Assembly (NCBI GenBank): GCA_937920255.1
Contig: CALDSL010000187.1
Location: forward strand, 1-10,957
Direction: 5' to 3'
DNA: 10,957 bases
From: an uncultured Anaerolineaceae bacterium
Lineage (GTDB): Bacteria > Chloroflexota > Anaerolineae > Anaerolineales > Anaerolineaceae
How positions within the stretch are numbered: the first letter of the stretch is position 1; the number at the start of each line of letters is the position of its first letter. This document shows, one piece after another, positions 6,676-10,957 of this stretch. The notes beneath the pieces are model-generated. The model saw nothing but the letters and a program-made list of their open reading frames with translations, did not search any database and was not told where the DNA came from. The position numbers were made by a program, and so were the translations under genes.

Positions 6676-7689
6676 TTGGGAAAATTCGTCATCCGGCGTA
6701 TTTTGTGGATGTTCCTGGTGCTGTTTGTGGTTTCGGTGGTCACCTTCCTGCTGATGCACGCCGTGCCCGGCGGGCCGTTTACTGCCGAAAAACGACTGCC
6801 GGCAGCCACACTGAAACAACTGGAAGCCAAATATAACCTGGATGCGCCCCTGCACATCCAGTATGTGACGTATATCCGCGACATTATGGTCCCAGTAGTG
6901 ACCGACGGCAAGAAGAACGCCGCGCTGGACCATAAGTACCTGATCAATATCCAGCTCAAGGATGAAAAGAACACCGTCATCCGCTGGATGGATTTCGGCC
7001 CCTCGTTCCGCAACGTCAACCGCACCGTGTCCGACATCTTCCGCGATAATCTGCCGGTGTCGATGCGCCTGGGCGGCGCGGCGCTGCTGGTGACGATGTT
7101 TATCGGACTGCCCCTGGGGATCGTCTCCGGCTTAAAACGCAATTCGCTGGTCGATTACACCGCCATGGCTATCGCGGTGCTCGGCGTTTCCGTGCCAGTC
7201 ATCATCCTCGGCCCGCTACTGCAATACGCCCTGGGGGTGCAGGCAAAAATTCTGCCGGTCAGCGGCTGGGGCGATTTCAAGCACCTGATCCTGCCCGCCT
7301 TCGCGCTCGGCATCGCCGATTCCGCGCTGGTGGCGCGCCTGACCCGCGCCAGCCTGCTCGAAGTACTTAGCAAAGACTATATCCGCACCGCGCGCGCCAA
7401 AGGCCTCGCGGAGCGGTTGGTGGTGTTCCGCCACGCCTTGCGCAACAGCCTGATCCCGATCATCACCGTCACTGGCCCGATGATCGCTTACATTCTTACC
7501 GGTACGTTTGTGGTCGAAACCATCTTTGGCATCCCCGGCATGGGGCGCTTCTTTGTCACCAGCATTTCCGGCCGCGATTATCCGGTGATCATGGGCGCGG
7601 TGCTGCTGTTTGCCATCTTCCTGGTGCTGGCCAATACCCTGGTCGATATTGTCTATATCTGGCTTGACCCGCGGATTAGCTATGAATAA
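6676..7689 (+). CDS. oppB: ABC transporter permease, OppB/DppB family
   Basis: This is an inner-membrane subunit of a peptide ABC importer with 337 residues. It has the OppB order: a first membrane helix (about 9-29), APGSPF-like AVPGGPFT (29-36), AEKRLPAATLKQLEAKYNL, DFGPSF (106-111), then five further helices. The cytoplasmic EAA loop that docks the ATPase is ARAKGLAERLVVFRHALRN (239-257). The C-terminus DPRISYE matches OppB endings. Compared with E. coli OppB (about 306 residues) there is an extra hydrophilic stretch of about 30 residues at roughly 72-105, on the outer face between helices 1 and 2, perhaps contacting the binding protein. The start is a TTG at 6676-6678, chosen because GAGGAG (6662-6667) is 8 bases upstream and the protein there begins with the family's GKFVIRRIL. 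Its stop overlaps the next gene's start. Confidence 0.93.
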   Translation: MGKFVIRRILWMFLVLFVVSVVTFLLMHAVPGGPFTAEKRLPAATLKQLEAKYNLDAPLHIQYVTYIRDIMVPVVTDGKKNAALDHKYLINIQLKDEKNTVIRWMDFGPSFRNVNRTVSDIFRDNLPVSMRLGGAALLVTMFIGLPLGIVSGLKRNSLVDYTAMAIAVLGVSVPVIILGPLLQYALGVQAKILPVSGWGDFKHLILPAFALGIADSALVARLTRASLLEVLSKDYIRTARAKGLAERLVVFRHALRNSLIPIITVTGPMIAYILTGTFVVETIFGIPGMGRFFVTSISGRDYPVIMGAVLLFAIFLVLANTLVDIVYIWLDPRISYE

Positions 7690-8728
7690 TACACCCCCTG
7701 CAGTCGAAATCGCGCAACTACCCGGAACCGACCAGCCCGTGTTCACCAAGAGCCGCAGCCTGACGCAAGACGCGTTGCTTCGCCTGACGCGCAACCGCGC
7801 CGCGGTCGCCGGGGGGATCATCATTCTTATCTACATCGTGGTGGCCCTGTTCGCCCCCTTGATCGCGCCACGCACCTACGACCAGGTGTCCTTTGCCAGC
7901 ACCAACTCGGCCCCCAGGTGGGTGACGCGCATCTTCCCCAGCATGAAACCGGTGGACGAAGGCGGTTATGTAAAAGTCAACGAGGATTATGCGCTCGGGT
8001 CGGATAAGCTGGGACGCGACCTGTTCAGCCGCATTCTCTACGGCTCGCGCATCTCGATGTCCGTGGCAGTGGTTGGCCCGGTGATCAGCATCGTCATCGG
8101 CTTTCTGGTGGGTCTGATCGCTGGCTACAAGGGCGGCTGGGTGGATAACCTGCTCATGCGCATCGTCGATATCATGTACGCCTTCCCCACCATGCTGCTG
8201 ATCATCCTGCTGATGGCCTTCTTCCGCGCTGGGGTAGGTGGCGAAGAGATGGGGCCGCTGGTGGCGTTTATGACCAAACTGGACGCCTCGATGGGCGGCC
8301 TGCTGTTCATCTTCATCGGCATCGGGCTGACGGCCTGGATGGGCGCAGCGCGCCTGGTGCGCGGCCAGGTGTTGGTGACCCGCGAGCAGGAGTACGTCAC
8401 CGCCGCGCGCGCCATCGGCGCGCCGCCGGCGCGCATCATCAGCCGCCACATTCTGCCCAACGTGATCGGCCCGCTGATCATCACTGAAACCATGGCCATC
8501 CCCAGCTACATTTCGTACGAGGCGTTTCTCAGCTTCATCGGCCTGGGCGTTAACCCGCCCACGCCAAGCTGGGGCGGCATGATCTCGGAAGGCGCGCTGC
8601 TGATCCAGAACTACCCCAACCAGGCGCTGTTCCCGGCCCTGGCGCTGTTCCTGCTGGTATTTTCGTTCAACTTCCTGGGCGACGGCCTGCGCGACGCGCT
8701 CGACCCGACCCTGCGAGGATCGGAATAA
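7682..8728 (+). CDS. oppC: ABC transporter permease, OppC/DppC family
   Basis: This is the second membrane subunit of the peptide importer, 348 residues from the ATG at 7682. The frame is open upstream to an ATG at 7610, but those 24 residues lie inside oppB, look unlike the family, and have no ribosome site. The chosen ATG overlaps the oppB stop by 8 bases, giving translational coupling. The soluble N-terminus (1-40) leads to NRAAVAGG and helix 1 (about 43-63), then SDKLGRDLFSRILYGSRIS (107-125). The EAA loop is EYVTAARAIGAPPARIISRH (237-256), and FNFLGDGLRDALDP closes the protein as in OppC. Residues about 183-205 (RAGVGGEE...) are an insertion relative to E. coli OppC. No ATPase gene follows. 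The last nine codons and stop have a second, synonymous copy at 8823-8852. Confidence 0.93.
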   Translation: MNNTPPAVEIAQLPGTDQPVFTKSRSLTQDALLRLTRNRAAVAGGIIILIYIVVALFAPLIAPRTYDQVSFASTNSAPRWVTRIFPSMKPVDEGGYVKVNEDYALGSDKLGRDLFSRILYGSRISMSVAVVGPVISIVIGFLVGLIAGYKGGWVDNLLMRIVDIMYAFPTMLLIILLMAFFRAGVGGEEMGPLVAFMTKLDASMGGLLFIFIGIGLTAWMGAARLVRGQVLVTREQEYVTAARAIGAPPARIISRHILPNVIGPLIITETMAIPSYISYEAFLSFIGLGVNPPTPSWGGMISEGALLIQNYPNQALFPALALFLLVFSFNFLGDGLRDALDPTLRGSE

Positions 8729-8740
8729 CCGTAGCTCTTA

Positions 8741-8813
8741 AACCAATCTTGAACTAGTTGGGTTTCGCGCAAGTGTGGATTGATATTCAACGTTGGTTTG
8801 CGCTCAACCCAAC
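8741..8813. repeat. MITE/REP-like palindromic element with two crossing inverted repeats
   Basis: Two inverted repeats interlock. The first pairs AACCAATCTTGAA (8741-8753) with TTCAACGTTGGTT (8786-8798), 11 of 13. The second pairs GTTGGGTTTCGCGCAA (8757-8772) with TTGCGCTCAACCCAAC (8798-8813), 14 of 16. Their order a-b-a'-b' allows either of two hairpins, or a pseudoknot in RNA. The GTTGGGTTTCG..CTCAACCCAAC arms resemble a short palindrome widely scattered between genes in cyanobacteria and other bacteria (general knowledge, not searched here). It separates oppC from the second M24 gene and is bracketed by the duplicated oppC tail. There is no ORF inside. Confidence 0.65.
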
Positions 8814-8822
8814 CTACTAGAA

Positions 8823-8852
8823 CTCGACCCGACGTTGCGGGGGTCGGAATAA
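8823..8852 (+). pseudogene. Relic second copy of the oppC 3' end
   Basis: Read in frame, these 30 bases encode LDPTLRGSE followed by TAA, exactly the last nine residues and stop of oppC (8699-8728). The two copies match at 26 of 30 bases, and all four differences (ACC/ACG, CTG/TTG, CGA/CGG, GGA/GGG) are synonymous. There is no upstream reading frame belonging to this fragment. It runs straight into the ribosome site of the next gene (TAAGGAG), suggesting that this copy marks the original oppC-peptidase junction and that the 94 bases between the copies were inserted. Confidence 0.75.
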
Positions 8853-8861
8853 GGAGCCTTC

Positions 8862-10085
8862 ATGAAACAAGACCTTGATCATCTGATGCGAGAGCGCGGC
8901 CTGGACGCGATGGTGACCATGGGCAAGCTCAACGGCAACCCCTCGCTATTTTACATGACCAACGGCGCGAAAGTCATCCGCGCGCATGTGTTCCAAAAAG
9001 CGGGCAGCCCGGCGCTGTTTCTCAGCGCGCCCATCGACCGCGAAGAAGCCGCGGCCAGCGGGATGCAGGTGCTGACGCTCAACGACTTTGATTACGAAAA
9101 CATTCTCAAAGAGACACCAGATTTGCTCTCCGCGCAGGCGGAGTTGCTGCGCCGCGTGTTCGAGCACCTGGACGTGCGCGGTCGGGTGGGGTTTTACGGC
9201 GCGTACGAGCTCAACGCCGCCTGGGCGCTGCTCAACGCGGTGCAGGAGCGTATCTCCGGCATCGAAGTTGTGCCGGAGTTCGAACAATCCATCATCGACG
9301 TGGCCCGCGCCACCAAAGACGACGCTGAGGCCGCGCGCATCCGCGAGGTCGGCCGGCGCACCGAGCTGGTTTTCGCCGGCACGGTCGAGTATATGCGCAG
9401 CCACAAGGTGAAGAATGAGACGCTGGTCAAGCCTGACGGCTCGCCGCTGACCATCGGTGACATGCACAAGGAGATCAACCGGCTGCTGGGCGAGCAGGGC
9501 TTGGACGTGCCCGAGGGCATCATCTTCGCCATCGGCCGCGACGCCGGCGTGCCGCATAACAAGGGCAACCCGCCAGACCCAATGCAGTTTGGCAGGAGCA
9601 TCATCTTCGACATGGGCACGCGCGAGATGAACGGCGGTTACTACTACGATATGACGCGCACTTTCAGCCTGGGCTATGCCACCGACGAAGTGCAGCAGGC
9701 GTATGAAGATGTCAAACTCGCCATTGAAACCGTGATGGCCGATTTTGAATTGGGTGCGCCGGTGCGCCGCTATCAGAACCTGGCCTACGACATCCTCGAG
9801 AGCCGCGGCCACCCCACCACGCGCACCGATCCGCGCGGCTATGAGGGCTTTATCACCGGTTTGGGGCACGGCATCGGCCTGGCGGTGCACGAAGATCCGT
9901 TCTTCACCGCCAAGGAGACCAACCCGCACGTGCTGAAACCCGGGATGATCTTCACCACCGAGCCGGGCGTGTATTACCCCAGCCGCGGCTTCGGCGTGCG
10001 CATCGAAGACGTGACCTGGATCGACGGCCAGGGCAATTTCCACAATACCACGACCTTCCCCAAGGAGCTGGTCATCCCCTTCTAG
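8862..10085 (+). CDS. M24 family metallopeptidase (Xaa-Pro peptidase-like)
   Basis: This 407-residue cytoplasmic pita-bread enzyme has a creatinase-like N-terminal domain (about 5-150) and an M24 catalytic domain (about 160-400). The five metal ligands are Asp250 (IIFDMG), Asp263 (YYDMTRTF), His336 (GLGHGIG), Glu367 (TTEPGVY) and Glu382 (RIEDVTW). His232 (VPHNKG) and His343 (AVHEDP) occupy the substrate-histidine positions. Retained metal ligands argue against a creatinase, which lacks them. It differs widely from the leftward M24 enzyme, with a longer N-terminal half, so it is a separate subfamily; aminopeptidase P-like, dipeptidase or ectoine-hydrolase-like (DoeA) roles cannot be separated by eye. 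AGGAG at 8852-8856 lies 5 bases before the ATG. It ends the transporter unit and is followed by an intrinsic terminator, which ties it to processing of the imported peptide. Confidence 0.92.
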   Translation: MKQDLDHLMRERGLDAMVTMGKLNGNPSLFYMTNGAKVIRAHVFQKAGSPALFLSAPIDREEAAASGMQVLTLNDFDYENILKETPDLLSAQAELLRRVFEHLDVRGRVGFYGAYELNAAWALLNAVQERISGIEVVPEFEQSIIDVARATKDDAEAARIREVGRRTELVFAGTVEYMRSHKVKNETLVKPDGSPLTIGDMHKEINRLLGEQGLDVPEGIIFAIGRDAGVPHNKGNPPDPMQFGRSIIFDMGTREMNGGYYYDMTRTFSLGYATDEVQQAYEDVKLAIETVMADFELGAPVRRYQNLAYDILESRGHPTTRTDPRGYEGFITGLGHGIGLAVHEDPFFTAKETNPHVLKPGMIFTTEPGVYYPSRGFGVRIEDVTWIDGQGNFHNTTTFPKELVIPF

Positions 10086-10094
10086 CTCCAGGAG

Positions 10095-10122
10095 CGCCCC
10101 CCGGCAGCGGGGGGCGTTTTTT
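10095..10122 (+). terminator. Strong rho-independent terminator
   Basis: A perfect nine-pair stem CGCCCCCCG (10095-10103) and CGGGGGGCG (10108-10116) with a GCAG loop is followed by six T (10117-10122). It starts 9 bases after the stop of the second M24 gene and ends the transporter-peptidase unit. Confidence 0.95.
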
Positions 10123-10143
10123 ATCAGGTAGAGAAGCAAAACC

Positions 10144-10175
10144 TTGAGTCTCCACCTGGCAAAGGTGGATACAAT
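10144..10175 (+). promoter_or_regulatory. Candidate MerR-type promoter with a dyad in a 20-base spacer
   Basis: TTGAGT (10144-10149) and TACAAT (10170-10175) are separated by 20 bases, too long for ordinary sigma70 use. An inverted repeat GTCTCCACCT (10148-10157) / AGGTGGATAC (10163-10172), 9 of 10 paired with a GGCAA loop, is centred on that spacer. This is the layout of promoters activated by MerR-family proteins. No MerR gene is in the window. The dyad could instead be a repressor operator or a simple hairpin in the gap. Confidence 0.4.
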
Positions 10176-10235
10176 AATAAGCGCAGGCGATACGCGCCAC
10201 ACCATCCAGCACACAATATTCGAAAGGAAACGCTC

Positions 10236-10957
10236 ATGACCGACAGCGAGCTCCTCTATCTCTCGCGCGCCGATGTGGAAGCGGTGGGGCTGGAGATGGA
10301 AACCATCATCCAGCTTCTGGAGCAGGCCTTCGTGGAATACGGTTCCGGGCGCGCCGAAATGCCGCCCAAAATTGGCATCCACACCCAGCCGGATGCTTTC
10401 ATCCACGCCATGCCGGCTTACATTCCCGCCATGCAGGCCGCCGGGCTGAAGTGGGTGGGCGGCTACCCGGAAAACTATACGCATAACCTCCCCTATATCA
10501 CCGGGCTGATCGTGCTCAACGATCTGATCACCGGCCTGCCGTACGCGGTGATGGACAGCACCTGGATCACCGCCTACCGCACCGGCGGGGCCACGCTGCT
10601 TTCTGCCATCCGCCTGGCACGCCCCGATAGCCAGGTGGCTGGCATCATCGGCTGCGGGGTGCAGGGCCGCACCAACCTGGAAGCGCTGATGACGCGCTAC
10701 CCCATCCGGCGCGTGTTCGCCTATGACATTTCCACCGCCGCCTGCCAGCGCTACTGTGAAGAAATGTCGGATCGTTTTAATATCGAAGTCATCCCGGTGG
10801 ATGAGCCGCGCCAAGCGGTGGTGGACTGCGACCTGGTGGTCACCGCCGGACCGATCCGCAAGAAGATTGTGCCCACCATCCAGCCTGGCTGGTTGAAGCC
10901 GGGGGCCTTCGCCAGCTCGGTCGACTTTGGAAGCTGCTGGAGCCTGGAATCGCTGCG
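10236..10957 (+). CDS. Ornithine cyclodeaminase / mu-crystallin family protein, 3' end beyond window
   Basis: The first 240 codons encode a member of the OCD/mu-crystallin family of NAD(P)-dependent enzymes. The family includes ornithine cyclodeaminase, alanine dehydrogenase and delta-1-pyrroline-2-carboxylate reductase. Readable landmarks are the N-terminal LSRADVEAVGLEMETIIQLL, the substrate lysine Lys72 in GLKWVGGYP, Arg115 in TAYRTGGAT (113-120 area), the Rossmann loop GCGVQGR (139-145) and Asp230 in SSVDFG. Downstream of that Asp the usual PGK-like segment of true cyclodeaminases is replaced by GSCWSLESL, so the ornithine reaction is not assured. The ATG at 10236 has AAAGGA at 10223-10228 (7-base spacing). 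It sits past a strong terminator, with its own candidate promoter. In hydroxyproline/proline clusters this family supplies pyrroline-2-carboxylate reductase, and in ectoine clusters EutC; the first is favoured by the neighbours. Confidence 0.9.
   Translation, partial: MTDSELLYLSRADVEAVGLEMETIIQLLEQAFVEYGSGRAEMPPKIGIHTQPDAFIHAMPAYIPAMQAAGLKWVGGYPENYTHNLPYITGLIVLNDLITGLPYAVMDSTWITAYRTGGATLLSAIRLARPDSQVAGIIGCGVQGRTNLEALMTRYPIRRVFAYDISTAACQRYCEEMSDRFNIEVIPVDEPRQAVVDCDLVVTAGPIRKKIVPTIQPGWLKPGAFASSVDFGSCWSLESL

Noticed and set aside
7610..7681. Upstream start for oppC adding 24 residues
   Set aside because: The extension lies wholly inside oppB in another frame, has no ribosome site and does not look like an OppC N-terminus. 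The ATG overlapping the oppB stop is the normal coupling arrangement.
8862..10085. Creatinase
   Set aside because: Creatinase has the same fold but lacks the metal ligands; here all five are present.
8946..10814. 622-residue open frame on the minus strand
   Set aside because: It lies antisense across the second M24 gene, the terminator and the OCD gene. Both sense proteins have complete family motifs, and the antisense translation is His/Gly/Ala-rich without any recognisable domain.
8862..10957. Ectoine degradation (M24 ectoine hydrolase plus OCD-family EutC)
   Set aside because: The family pair would fit, but a strong terminator separates the two genes and the left arm carries a proline/hydroxyproline epimerase and a DapA-family enzyme. 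Kept only as an alternative.
1..10957. CRISPR array, tRNA, rRNA, insertion sequence or phage genes
   Set aside because: No regularly spaced direct repeats, cloverleaf-like genes, transposase or phage-like proteins were found on either strand.

Overview
The window looks like chromosomal DNA of a high-GC bacterium, most likely a member of the Chloroflexota (Anaerolineae-like). The main pointer is the transporter lipoprotein, whose lipobox is followed by a long Pro/Ala/Thr/Glu-rich tether, a style common in that phylum. This placement is inference from protein style only; no rRNA or other marker is present.

The layout is a divergon built around a 330-base AT-rich control region (3652-3981). Leftward, on the minus strand, run an FCD-type GntR regulator (2899-3651), an M24 Xaa-Pro peptidase (1670-2800), a proline racemase / 4-hydroxyproline epimerase family enzyme with both catalytic cysteines (494-1531), and the first 151 residues of a DapA-family aldolase/lyase that leaves the window (1-453). 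Rightward, on the plus strand, run a second FCD-type GntR regulator (3982-4665), an oligopeptide-binding lipoprotein (4770-6563), two OppB/OppC-like permeases (6676-7689 and 7682-8728), and a second, divergent M24 metallopeptidase (8862-10085). A strong intrinsic terminator closes that unit at 10095-10122. A separate unit then begins with an ornithine cyclodeaminase / mu-crystallin family gene cut by the right edge (10236-10957).

Taken together the genes read as a system for importing oligopeptides, cleaving bonds next to proline or hydroxyproline in the cytoplasm, and processing the released imino acid. The likely steps are epimerisation to the D-form, a DapA-family step resembling the pyrroline-4-hydroxy-2-carboxylate deaminase of hydroxyproline catabolism, and possibly a pyrroline-carboxylate reductase or cyclodeaminase. 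Family assignments are firm; the joint pathway is inference. No transporter ATPase genes are present after oppC, and no D-hydroxyproline oxidase or semialdehyde dehydrogenase is seen here.

The non-coding DNA is unusually informative. The divergent region holds a TGGT-N3-ACCA operator lying on an extended -10 promoter for the left regulator, and two near-identical 12-base palindromes 73 bases apart in front of the right regulator. The oppC-M24 gap contains crossing inverted repeats, and a second copy of the oppC 3' end encoding the same nine residues and stop with four purely synonymous changes. The cyclodeaminase gene is preceded by a dyad centred in a 20-base -35/-10 spacer, the geometry of MerR-family promoters.
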